Shown here: one piece after another, positions 16,744-24,331 of the stretch
Layout: each line of letters begins with the position of its first letter
Position numbering within the stretch: position 1 is the stretch's first letter
NCBI GenBank assembly: GCA_902805635.1
Contig: CADCTC010000050.1
Location: 1 to 63,623 of the forward strand
From: an uncultured Chloroflexota bacterium
Lineage (GTDB): Bacteria > Chloroflexota > UBA11872 > UBA12225
Direction: 5' to 3'
DNA length: 63,623 nt
Position numbers and translations under genes: made by a program
The notes under the pieces: model-generated
Databases searched by the model: none
Seen by the model: only the letters and a program-made list of their open reading frames with translations
Told to the model about the DNA's origin: nothing

Positions 16744-17937
16744 ATGTCTCGCTGGTCATTTACTCATGCGATCCAGGCCTGGCCGCGTCTCTCACGGCGC
16801 GCCGTGAGAGCAGTCAGCGCCGGTGCTATCTGCTTCCAGGTCGCTGCCTTGGCAGCAGGACCAGGCCTAGCTGTTGCACAAAATGTGCCGTCCGGCTCCG
16901 AAACCCCCGCGGCGTTGCGTTGCGGCGGATTCTTGGATCCCGGCTCGCCACCAGACGCGCGCCCTGGCTGGGAGCTGCGCTGGGAGTGGCGCTGGGAAGT
17001 GTTCAACGCCGATCCCATCTTCGGGCAATACAAGCCCATGGGGATCGCCGTCGATGCTGACTGTAACGTGTACGTTGGCGCGTACTCACCAACCGGGGGC
17101 CGCGTCGTCAAGCTGTCCAAAGGCGGCGATACGATGGCACAGTGGGGCGCCGACGGCGCCGCGGCCGGCCAGTTCGAGCGCCTAGAAGCCGTGGCGGTGG
17201 ATGGCTCTGGCAACGTCTACGCCGCCGACGCCGGCAACAACCGTATCCAGAAGTTCTCCTCAGCCGGCGCGCCGACCACCATTTGGGCCAACCGGTTCCG
17301 CTGTGCGGGCCTGGCGAGTACTGGAGGCCCGGCGGTCACCTGCCACGTGCTCCCTGACGACGCCGACTTCAACGGGAACCCAGTCGTCACCGCCGCCGAA
17401 AACGGCACCCTCTTCGTTGGCGACAGCTTCAAGGGCGTCAAGAAGCTCACGCCCGCGGGGCCAGTCGCCGCCAAGTGGGACGCCGCCGTGCCGGAGTCAG
17501 CCATTCAAGGCATCTCGCTGGATGCGCAGGGCAACGTCCTGCTGGCCGAATCGAGGCACAAGATCGTCCGTCAATCCGCCACGGGCACGCCGCTCAGTCA
17601 GTGGGGCGTGCAGGGCAGCGGGGCCGGGCAGTTTGACAATCCCAACGGCGTTGCGGCTGATGCCGAGGGCAACATCTACGTCGCCGACACCGACAATCAG
17701 CGTATCCAGAAACTCTCTCCCAGTGGCGAGATGCTCGAACAGTGGGGCCGCTGCTCCGACGGCGAGGGCATGACCTGCACACGCTTCGGCACCGGGGACC
17801 AGGCGGGCCAGTTCGCGCAGCCCCGCCACTTGGCAGTCAACGGCCGCGGCGAAGTCGTCGTCGCTGACCACTTCAACTACCGCGTCCAGGTCCTCAAGGC
17901 GATCCCGGTCTGGTCCAACCCCACCCCGCTGCAGTAG
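16744..17937 (+). CDS. Secreted NHL-repeat (six-bladed propeller) protein
   Basis: 397 residues from the ATG at 16744, with AAAGGGG upstream. A long Arg-containing signal peptide (RRAVRAVSAGAICFQVAALA) precedes cleavage near AVAQN. The rest is built of NHL repeats: GIAVDADCNVYVGA, AVAVDGSGNVYAADAGNNRI, GISLDAQGNVLLAES, GVAADAEGNIYVADTDNQRI and HLAVNGRGEVVVADHFNYRV, each ending in an aromatic/hydrophobic strand, so a beta-propeller. NHL propellers in bacteria bind protein, carbohydrate or RNA partners, sometimes with lyase activity; no catalytic domain is visible here. It probably works outside the cell membrane. Confidence 0.85.
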   Translation: MSRWSFTHAIQAWPRLSRRAVRAVSAGAICFQVAALAAGPGLAVAQNVPSGSETPAALRCGGFLDPGSPPDARPGWELRWEWRWEVFNADPIFGQYKPMGIAVDADCNVYVGAYSPTGGRVVKLSKGGDTMAQWGADGAAAGQFERLEAVAVDGSGNVYAADAGNNRIQKFSSAGAPTTIWANRFRCAGLASTGGPAVTCHVLPDDADFNGNPVVTAAENGTLFVGDSFKGVKKLTPAGPVAAKWDAAVPESAIQGISLDAQGNVLLAESRHKIVRQSATGTPLSQWGVQGSGAGQFDNPNGVAADAEGNIYVADTDNQRIQKLSPSGEMLEQWGRCSDGEGMTCTRFGTGDQAGQFAQPRHLAVNGRGEVVVADHFNYRVQVLKAIPVWSNPTPLQ

Positions 17938-17984
17938 CAACGACCATCCCGCTAGTGGCCGGCGTCCCCAGCGGGTGCTCCACC

Positions 17985-19847
17985 TCAACTCAGCGGCGCC
18001 ATGCCCGCTTCTCTCAACACGGCGAACGTCTGGGTTTCCTCCAGCGGCACGAACACGCACAACCCATCTCGCCCGCGGGTGAGCAGCACCCGGTAACTGT
18101 TCACTCGCAGGCGGTGCGGGTCACGTGCCCCCGACCTGCGCTGCGGCGGGCTCTCCCATGTACCCCCGTGCCACCGGAGGTCATCTCCCCAGCAGATAAT
18201 CGGTAGATCTAGCTCAAGCCCCTGGCACGCGAACTCGGTCGCGACGATCTCGAGGCGACACGCCGAGGCGGTGGAGTCTGGCGAGTCGACGAACCACGGC
18301 CCTTCTCTCATGCCCTTCGTGGACTGCCAGTCGTTGCTCACGCCATGCGCCGCCAGGTTCTTCGCTCGTGATGAGGCAAGCAGCCCGTACCGCTTCACGG
18401 GGTCGTCAACGTACCGCTCGCGTGCGTATCCCTTAGCCTCCTCCAGCTCCTGCGTCACGTACAGCGCGAACCCTTGCTCGCGCAGCCGGGCCGCCGTGGC
18501 CGCACACTCTACGATCCGTCCATCCAGCAGCTGTTCGACCCATTCCACAGCACCCTCTGCCGGAGCCGAACGCAGCGACCGGTTGAGATCGAGTGCGGCC
18601 GTGGTCATTGCCTGGGTTTCGCCGAAGGACCGCGCCAGCTCCGGCGCGCAATGCACGTTCCATTTCGGCTGTGCGCCTGACACGGCCTCACCCCACAGTG
18701 CCATCCCGCCTTCTTCTCCGACGTGCACCGATTGGCCCTCGCCGATCATCGCCACCAGCACCGACCATCCCGGCGCGCGCTCGGCTGCCCGCAGCAGCTG
18801 GGTCGGTACCGAGCCAGCCGATTGCAGCTTCTCGGTGGCGCGTTCCTGATCCCAGGCGCGCTGTGCGTCATCGTATACCCAGACGTGCGCTAGCGACGGG
18901 GGCTGATCCGGACCGCCGTGCTCCCGCAGAAAGGTCTGCGGCCACAGCACCAGGTGCTCCTTTTCCACGGGGGTGCCGCTCGCCACATAGCGCAGCACCG
19001 CCAGCGCCGCGCCGCTGCCGGCCAGGAAGACCGCCGCCTCGTCCGGATTGCCGGTATAAGTGGTGCGCTGCGCCAGCACGAGCTCCAGACCAGCCAGGGT
19101 CTTGCCCGACCCCGGTACACCCCGAATCAGCACCAGGTGGCGTTCTCCGGCCACACGCGCCGCTTCCACGATCTGGTTCAGCTCAGCCAGCACGCCTCGC
19201 ACGCATGTACCCGCGTCGTCCTCCGGCAGCTGATCGCCGGAGAACATCGCCCGGGCCGCCCCGATGAGTGAGGGCCGCGGGAAGTGATCAGACGCGAGCC
19301 AGCGGTCGAGGTCAAGCTGCGCCGCGTCTGCCGGCGGCGCGAGGGAGAGCAGCAGCGGCGCCAGCCCCGCGGCTGCTGCAACGTGAACGCCATCGATCGC
19401 TGCCGACTCCCGCTCGAACGCTGCGGGCGTCAGCACCGGGATGATCCTGCGCCCACGGGACTCGACATGGCACCGTTCCAGCGTCCGCGTGGTCGCGGCG
19501 ACGCGGTCCACCGATGCGCGCAGTGGCGTATCGTGCTCAGTCACGTCCAGCACGAACACGGTGTCGCCTACCAGCAGCAGGACGCCTGGCCCGTCGGACA
19601 GCTCGTACTCGAATACCAACTGCCAGCCGCGCGCATCGGGGCGCGTTGGCAGCAGCCCAACCAGGTGCTTGCGCAGCAACCGAAAGGTGCTGCGCCACCG
19701 GTCCACCTGCGACGTGCGCGGACGCTGCCGCGTCGCCAGGGCGTGGTGCTCGGCCAACGACGCCAGCCATGCGGATTCGGAAACGGTCAGCAGCGCCTTG
19801 ATCGTGCCGCACCAGCCGCACGCCAGCGCTGCCGTTGAAGAGGTCAC
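17985..19847 (-). CDS. DUF2075 P-loop helicase-like protein with a degenerate N-terminal nuclease-like domain
   Basis: 620 residues. The C-terminal part is the DUF2075 superfamily-1-like ATPase: Walker A IRGVPGSGKTLAGLEL near residue 245, VWVYDDAQRAW as the Walker B region, and the C-terminal EFACQGLELDLPIICWGDDL and NSYRVLLTRGRDGLCVFVP with the arginine finger. In relatives the N-terminal domain carries a PD-(D/E)xK-like nuclease pattern with FEYELPR..RRxDVVLL and EFK. Here the corresponding sequence is VFEYELSDGPGVLLLVGDTVFVLDVTEH, so the first Asp is gone and the E-x-K is replaced by D-V-T. The ATPase looks intact but nuclease activity is unlikely. Confidence 0.75.
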   Translation of the reverse strand: MTSSTAALACGWCGTIKALLTVSESAWLASLAEHHALATRQRPRTSQVDRWRSTFRLLRKHLVGLLPTRPDARGWQLVFEYELSDGPGVLLLVGDTVFVLDVTEHDTPLRASVDRVAATTRTLERCHVESRGRRIIPVLTPAAFERESAAIDGVHVAAAAGLAPLLLSLAPPADAAQLDLDRWLASDHFPRPSLIGAARAMFSGDQLPEDDAGTCVRGVLAELNQIVEAARVAGERHLVLIRGVPGSGKTLAGLELVLAQRTTYTGNPDEAAVFLAGSGAALAVLRYVASGTPVEKEHLVLWPQTFLREHGGPDQPPSLAHVWVYDDAQRAWDQERATEKLQSAGSVPTQLLRAAERAPGWSVLVAMIGEGQSVHVGEEGGMALWGEAVSGAQPKWNVHCAPELARSFGETQAMTTAALDLNRSLRSAPAEGAVEWVEQLLDGRIVECAATAARLREQGFALYVTQELEEAKGYARERYVDDPVKRYGLLASSRAKNLAAHGVSNDWQSTKGMREGPWFVDSPDSTASACRLEIVATEFACQGLELDLPIICWGDDLRWHGGTWESPPQRRSGARDPHRLRVNSYRVLLTRGRDGLCVFVPLEETQTFAVLREAGMAPLS

Positions 19848-19886
19848 CCCGGCATTGTCACAGTCCCGGCGCCGAGGCTGTTTGGC

Positions 19887-20194
19887 TCACTCCAGCCGCG
19901 GGATCTTCGGGAAGACCACGCGAACTGTGCAGTCCAGACCGCAGTCGGCTGCCTGGCCGATGCACACGTCCCCGCGCAGCGAGCAGCAGATTCACCTGGT
20001 CGCGTGTCACGCCGACCCGCTCCGTCAGCAGCGTCGCCATGTGGCCCAGCGCCTCGCGCTGCGCCTCTTCTAGCTTGGGCGCGCAGGCGTAGGTCATCCA
20101 CCAGTCCACAGACTCGAACCACGGCCGCTCGACGTGCGGCGACACCCCTGAGATCTTCTCGTTGATTGCCCCACGTCCCATGGTTATCGAGTAG
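19887..20194 (-). pseudogene. Acetamidase/formamidase remnant, C-terminal third with a frameshift
   Basis: Read on the minus strand, about 100 residues match the C-terminal part of the acetamidase/formamidase family: INEKISGVSPHVERPWFESV, then WWMTYACAPKLEEAQREALG and TRDQVNLL. Around 19981-19988 the frame breaks; after skipping one base it continues SLRGDVCIGQAADCGLDCTV and RVVFPKIPRLE to a TGA. Restoring two bases (CTGCTGTGCTCG) would give the family's LLCSLRGD. No N-terminal two-thirds precedes it: homology stops at about 20194, exactly where the remnant on the other strand begins. An intact relative of this family is encoded at 33605-34534. Confidence 0.75.
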
Positions 20195-20681
20195 GGCCTG
20201 CGCGACCCCCTGATCCCCCACGACTGGGCCGAGCGCGGCCTCGACCGTATCCGGCGCGCGTACGCCCCGTGAAGTGGGCGCTGAGCCGGCGAAGCTTCAC
20301 GACCTGCTGCGCCGATCGGACGCGGTCTTCGTCATGGCCGTCCCCACGTCAGAGAACCGCGCCCTGCTCGGCCCCGCGGAGCTCGACCTCCTGCGCCCCG
20401 ATAACGTCCTGCTGGTGATTTCCCGCGCCTCCCTTGTAGACGAGAGCGCCCTGATCGAGCGCCTGCGCGCCGGGAAGTTTCGCGCGGCCATGGATGTGTT
20501 CGAGATCGAGCCTCCGCCGGCCAACCACCCCTACCGCTCGCTCGCTAACGTCGTGCTCACCTCGCATCGCGCTGGCGGCACCCTGGAATCGTATCGCGGG
20601 ATTGGCCACGCGCTGGTGAATGACCTTGAGCGCCTCGCACGCGGTGAGCCCCCGGGCGGAAAACGCGGTCGTAACGATTGA
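20195..20681 (+). pseudogene. D-isomer-specific 2-hydroxyacid dehydrogenase remnant, missing its N-terminal half
   Basis: From 20195 the frame reads GLRDPLIPHDWAERGL, which matches the end of the Rossmann beta-strand of 2-hydroxyacid dehydrogenases. The frame then shifts near 20235-20245 and continues REVGAEPAKLHDLLRRSDAV, FVMAVPTSENRALL, VLLVISRASLVDESALIERL, AMDVFEIEPPPANHPY, NVVLTSHRAGGTLESY and ends RGRND. The catalytic domain halves upstream and the GxGxxG loop are missing, and VDESALI and the His of TSHRAG are retained. A TAG stop lies directly before 20195. The gene cannot encode a working enzyme. It abuts the acetamidase remnant head to head. Confidence 0.75.
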
Positions 20682-20804
20682 AGGCGCGCGTCTCCAGAGC
20701 CGCTTGGCCGAATCGTAGACGATCACCCGCGACACGTCGCGCGCACCGGACCTTCATCACGCGGTATGCCATTGCGCTGTCCGCGCAAGACATCGCGGCT
20801 GCGC

Positions 20805-20824
20805 TAGAGCTTGTGTTCTATAAT
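20805..20824 (+). promoter_or_regulatory. TATAAT box overlapped by a LexA-like palindrome
   Basis: TAGAGCTTGTGTTCTA (20805-20820) is a palindrome with one mismatch to the GAAC-N4-GTTC arrangement used by Gram-positive-type LexA, and it overlaps a perfect TATAAT at 20819-20824. No recognisable -35 box is present at the expected distance, and no SOS gene follows. The nearest downstream gene is the sulfatase, 315 bases away. Confidence 0.3.
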
Positions 20825-20950
20825 GCCGTCCCGCGGTGCAGCGGCCCCCGCCCGGTGCCCTGCAGGCCATGGGATCGGGTACAAGTCGATTTGGAAAATC
20901 ACCACACTCCTACCAGATAGGAAAAGCCACTTCGCCTGCCACCAGCGGTC

Positions 20951-20980
20951 ACGTTTTGCCACACTTTGCCACGTTTGTGC
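20951..20980 (+). repeat. Three 10-base helical-phase iterations
   Basis: ACGTTTTGCC, ACACTTTGCC and ACGTTTGTGC follow each other without spacers. Ten-base periodicity places each copy on the same DNA face, as in multimeric transcription factor sites. They lie about 160 bases upstream of the sulfatase ATG. Three short imperfect copies could also be chance. Confidence 0.35.
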
Positions 20981-21138
20981 GCCTGGCGACACGCCGGCAG
21001 GCTCGCGCAATCCTTTACATCCATACCCGCTTCCGTTACCTGCTCGCGTCCATGCTTCCCGCAGCACGGTCATTCGGAAAGACGCTGTCGCACTGCCTGT
21101 CCGTACGCGAAACCGACGGGCATAATGCCTGACTAGCC

Positions 21139-22884
21139 ATGTCCAACCGTCCGAACATCCTGCTCTTGATGGCTGACCAGCACCGCGCCGACGCGATTAG
21201 CGCCGCGCGTGCAGCCGGCGGGGAGAGTCAGCCGGCCCTCCAGACCCCCAGCCTCGACCGGCTGTGCCGCGAGGGCGTCCGCTTCGCCCGCGCCTACACC
21301 GAGTCCCCGGTCTGCGTCTCCGCGCGCGCCACGATCTTGACCGGCCTACTGCCGCACCGCAGCGGCGTCTTCGACAATGGCTACAAGCTCGGCGCCGACC
21401 TCCCGAAGCTGCCCCAGCTGCTGCGCGAGCGCGGCTACCACTGCCAGGCCATCGGCAAGATGCACTTCTCTCCCGTGCGCGAGCACCACGGGATGCATCG
21501 CCTCTGGCTCTCCGAAGAGATCCCGCGCACGCCGGATGAGGACGAGTTCATGCGCGACGTAATCGCCGCCGGCTTCGGCCACGTGGAAGAGCCGCACGGC
21601 GCGCGCCACGAGATGTACTACGTCCCCCAGGTGAGCCAGCTCCCTGAGCGGCTGCACACCACCGCCTGGACCGGCCGCAAGACCATCGAATACCTGGACG
21701 AGCACGTCCGTGAGCGTGCCGGCGCGTCCGGCTCGGACCAGCCCTTCTTCTGCTGGTCCAGCTTCATCAAGCCGCACCCCCCGTTCGACCCGCCCGTGCC
21801 GTGGCACACACTCTATCGGCCAACAGACGTGCCGCTGGGGACGCCAATCTGCATTGAGGACGAGCCGCAGCGTCACACCTACTATCACCGTACCCAGAAC
21901 CGCTTCAAGTGGACCGATTACCAGCCCGATGCCAACCTGCTGCGCATTATGCGCGCGTACTACGCCGCGTGTGTGAGCTTCATCGACCACTGGGTTGGGC
22001 AGATCCTCGACACCCTAGACCGGCTGGGATTGCGCGAGAACACCCTGGTTCTCTACGTTGCGGACCACGGCGAGTACTTGGGAGACCACTACGCCTTTGG
22101 CAAGCGCGGCTATCACGATCCGCCCAGTCGCATCCCGTTTGTAGTCTCCTGGCCCGGAACGCTCCCCGCAGGTCAAGTGCGCCACCACCTGGCCGGCCTG
22201 GCCGATGTGCTCCCGACGTGCATCGCGGCTGCCGACGGGTCCGCTGACGCGCTGCCGGCGCTCGGGCTGGACGGCCGGGATGCTCTCCCGGCCGCGCGAG
22301 ACGCGGCAACTCCCGGCCGCGATGTGCTTATCGGCCAGCTCGCCGAGAAACAGAAGGGCCTGTACGCCGTGATCGACCCTGAGTGGAAGTACGTCTATTC
22401 CGCCCCCGACGACCGCGAGTACCTCATCTACCGCGGCGCGGGCGAAGGGCCAGCCTGCGACCGCAACGAGTGCGACGACCACGCCGCCGATCCTATCGCG
22501 CGGCCGGTGCTGGAACGTCTGCGCGCCGCCCTGGTCGAGCGTTTCCAGCGCGACGGGTACGACGATGCCCTCGACCCGTCACACCACACGGGCCTGCGCC
22601 ACTACCCGCCGCTCCACGTTCCGTGGGAGCCGCTCGACGAGATGGAAGCGCGCAGCACCGTCGCGCGTGGCTGGCAGTACGCCGTCTGGAACCGCCGCGC
22701 CCCCTACGATACCGCTGCATTCGATCCCCGCAAGAGTCCCGAAAAGGCCGGCTTCGAGTTTCCCTCGCTGGAGGTGGACTTCCGCATTAAACCGGGCAGC
22801 ACCCAGCCGTCCGCGGTGCGCGAGTCACCTCCTGAAGCACGCGGAACCCAGCCCGACCTCCCGGCCATGCCCGGTCCCCGCTAG
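21139..22884 (+). CDS. Sulfatase (alkaline phosphatase superfamily)
   Basis: 581 residues with the N-terminal NILLLMADQHRADAI, where D13 and Q14 are metal ligands, and the sulfatase signature SPVCVSARATILTG with C59 as the residue to be converted to formylglycine and R63. The motif is C-V-S-A-R rather than the usual C-x-P-S-R. Other landmarks are HRSGVFDNGYKLG, HCQAIGKMHF, SFIKPHPPFD and YVADHGEYLGDHYAFGKRG, which holds the second metal site. No export signal is obvious, so it may be cytoplasmic. It would hydrolyse sulfate esters, probably on sugars. No formylglycine-generating enzyme is in the window. The last 60 residues are Pro-rich. Confidence 0.88.
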   Translation: MSNRPNILLLMADQHRADAISAARAAGGESQPALQTPSLDRLCREGVRFARAYTESPVCVSARATILTGLLPHRSGVFDNGYKLGADLPKLPQLLRERGYHCQAIGKMHFSPVREHHGMHRLWLSEEIPRTPDEDEFMRDVIAAGFGHVEEPHGARHEMYYVPQVSQLPERLHTTAWTGRKTIEYLDEHVRERAGASGSDQPFFCWSSFIKPHPPFDPPVPWHTLYRPTDVPLGTPICIEDEPQRHTYYHRTQNRFKWTDYQPDANLLRIMRAYYAACVSFIDHWVGQILDTLDRLGLRENTLVLYVADHGEYLGDHYAFGKRGYHDPPSRIPFVVSWPGTLPAGQVRHHLAGLADVLPTCIAAADGSADALPALGLDGRDALPAARDAATPGRDVLIGQLAEKQKGLYAVIDPEWKYVYSAPDDREYLIYRGAGEGPACDRNECDDHAADPIARPVLERLRAALVERFQRDGYDDALDPSHHTGLRHYPPLHVPWEPLDEMEARSTVARGWQYAVWNRRAPYDTAAFDPRKSPEKAGFEFPSLEVDFRIKPGSTQPSAVRESPPEARGTQPDLPAMPGPR

Positions 22885-22984
22885 TCAGTCGTCAGGCGTA
22901 TCCATAGCGGCCGACCGCACACGCCGCGGCACCCGTGCTCGTCGGTGCAGACGAACCGCAGGGTGTGACGTGTACTGCTCGACA

Positions 22985-23986
22985 TCAGTCTGCCTTCCGC
23001 GCCTGTGCCAGCTCTTCCAGGTCCTGTGCCGTGTAGCGTCCCGGCGTCTCGCCTCGCGACGCCATGCGGTTGCAGACCTCCTGCAGCACCTCGTTGTGCG
23101 GAGTGGGGATGCCGTACACACGCCCTAGCCGCACGATCTCGCCGTTCAGAAAATCGGCTTCGGCATTGCCCGTTCCACGCATCAGGCTCTGCCAGGTAGA
23201 CCCCAGGTTGCGCAGCCCCGGCGGCAGCTCGGTGACGCCGCGCGCCGCCTTCATGCGCGCGTCGAACTCCTCGCGCGGCTCGCACCGGATGCCGGCAGCG
23301 TGGAAGCACGCCAGCGCTTCATCTCTCACCGCCGCCATGAATGCCTTGTTGTCACCCTTGCCGTCGGTAATGGCGCCCATCGCATTGCCCAAGTTGCCTA
23401 GCATCTTCGCCCCCTTGGCCCCCATGACGCGCGGATTGGCGAACGAGACGTAGCTTCCTTTCGCGAACGCCGCCGCCGCCTCCTCGGCCAGGTCGTCCAC
23501 ACCCTCCGCGTAGCGACCCACCTCCAGCACCCCCGCGTTGCCTTGGATGGGGTTGTGTACCACCCCTGGTTCCAGGAAGACGCCGGGCACCACCACCAGC
23601 ACGCCATACACGCGCCTGAAGTAGCGCAGCGCCGCCGGCTCGTTGGTGATGCTGTTCTGGCAGCACAGGATCGGCAGATTGCGCGCCGCGTCACCCCCAG
23701 CCGCGCGGATCTCTACCAGTGAGGAGTCTGTGTCCTGCGACTTGACGCACAGAAGCAGCACGTCCCCCCCGCGGAAGCCTACCTTCTGCGCCGTCGCTAC
23801 TACCGGTACTTTCAGCGAGTACGTCTCAGCGGGAGTCACCAACTGCAGCCCATCGCGCCTGATCCGCTCTACGTGCGCCGGCCTGGCCACCAGCATCACG
23901 TCATGCCCGGTGCGGAACAGGTGCCCTCCAATGCCGCTGCCTATCGCCCCAGCGCCGTAGACCACGTACCGTGTCTTCGTTGTCAC
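22985..23986 (-). CDS. Ketopantoate reductase family protein (PanE/ApbA-like)
   Basis: 333 residues starting with GTG at 23986 behind a near-perfect AGGAGGTGG. The Rossmann loop YGAGAIGSGIGGHL, LLLCVKSQDT and QNSITNE with the family's N are visible in the NADP domain; the C-terminal helical domain has the Lys of MGAKGAKMLGNL and the MRGTGNAEADFLNGEIVRLG region with substrate-binding N and E. In PanE this reduces 2-dehydropantoate to pantoate in coenzyme A biosynthesis. No other pantothenate genes are nearby, so a related catabolic keto acid reductase is equally possible. It lies in a gap between sulfatase and the polyamine-type gene. Confidence 0.85.
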   Translation of the reverse strand: MTTKTRYVVYGAGAIGSGIGGHLFRTGHDVMLVARPAHVERIRRDGLQLVTPAETYSLKVPVVATAQKVGFRGGDVLLLCVKSQDTDSSLVEIRAAGGDAARNLPILCCQNSITNEPAALRYFRRVYGVLVVVPGVFLEPGVVHNPIQGNAGVLEVGRYAEGVDDLAEEAAAAFAKGSYVSFANPRVMGAKGAKMLGNLGNAMGAITDGKGDNKAFMAAVRDEALACFHAAGIRCEPREEFDARMKAARGVTELPPGLRNLGSTWQSLMRGTGNAEADFLNGEIVRLGRVYGIPTPHNEVLQEVCNRMASRGETPGRYTAQDLEELAQARKAD

Positions 23987-24331
23987 CGCTCCACCTCCTC
24001 AGAGTTGTGTCCGGTGCTCGCCTACTCCACGAGCGCCGCGAACGCTGTCAAGGCGGACCACGCAGCGAGCGCCCACGGGAAGAGCAGCGGGAAGTTCAGA
24101 ATGCCCCGACCGATGCGGCGAGCTGCCCGCCGGCTCGCGGTCCGGGGCGGCACAGCGGATTGACGGCGTGTCTGCCGGCGCGGCCCGCGGTGCACGCTGC
24201 TCCAGTCGATCATCGGTGCTCGTCGCCCATGCCATGCGCGGCGTCACCCTTGAAGGGGTGTAGCCGGGTGAACGGTACCAATCAAGCCACGGCAGCCTCT
24301 CGAGACGTCACCTGCCAGGTGGCGCGCCGGT
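23987..24331. other. 345-base stretch between panE-like and MFS/spermidine synthase genes
   Basis: Holds only a doubtful small membrane ORF on the minus strand and a short CACCC/GGGTG hairpin near 24245. The promoters of the two divergently oriented flanking genes are expected here, but no clear -35/-10 pair is visible. Confidence 0.5.
24022..24213 (-). CDS. Possible small membrane protein
   Basis: 63 residues: a basic N-terminal half (RRQTRRQSAV, SRRAARRIGRG) followed by one hydrophobic helix (ILNFPLLFPWALAAWSALTA) and FAALVE. It ends 35 bases before the panE-like start. No clear ribosome binding site is seen and codon bias cannot be judged at this length, so it could be a chance ORF. Confidence 0.3.
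   Translation of the reverse strand: MIDWSSVHRGPRRQTRRQSAVPPRTASRRAARRIGRGILNFPLLFPWALAAWSALTAFAALVE

Larger units (their letters stand above)
20682..21138. other. 457-base intergenic stretch before the sulfatase, AT-richer
   Basis: No convincing gene is seen on either strand. The block from about 20870 to 21000 has visibly more A/T than its surroundings. It holds a perfect TATAAT with an overlapping palindrome (20805-20824) and a set of 10-base iterations (20951-20980), so it is most likely the regulatory leader of the sulfatase gene. Confidence 0.6.

Noticed and set aside
21060-21138. CATAAT before the sulfatase start as a promoter
   Set aside because: It stands too close to the ATG for a leader and has no -35 box at the correct distance.
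24245-24265. CACCC/GGGTG hairpin as a terminator
   Set aside because: The stem is only five bases and lies upstream of the panE-like start, without a T run.
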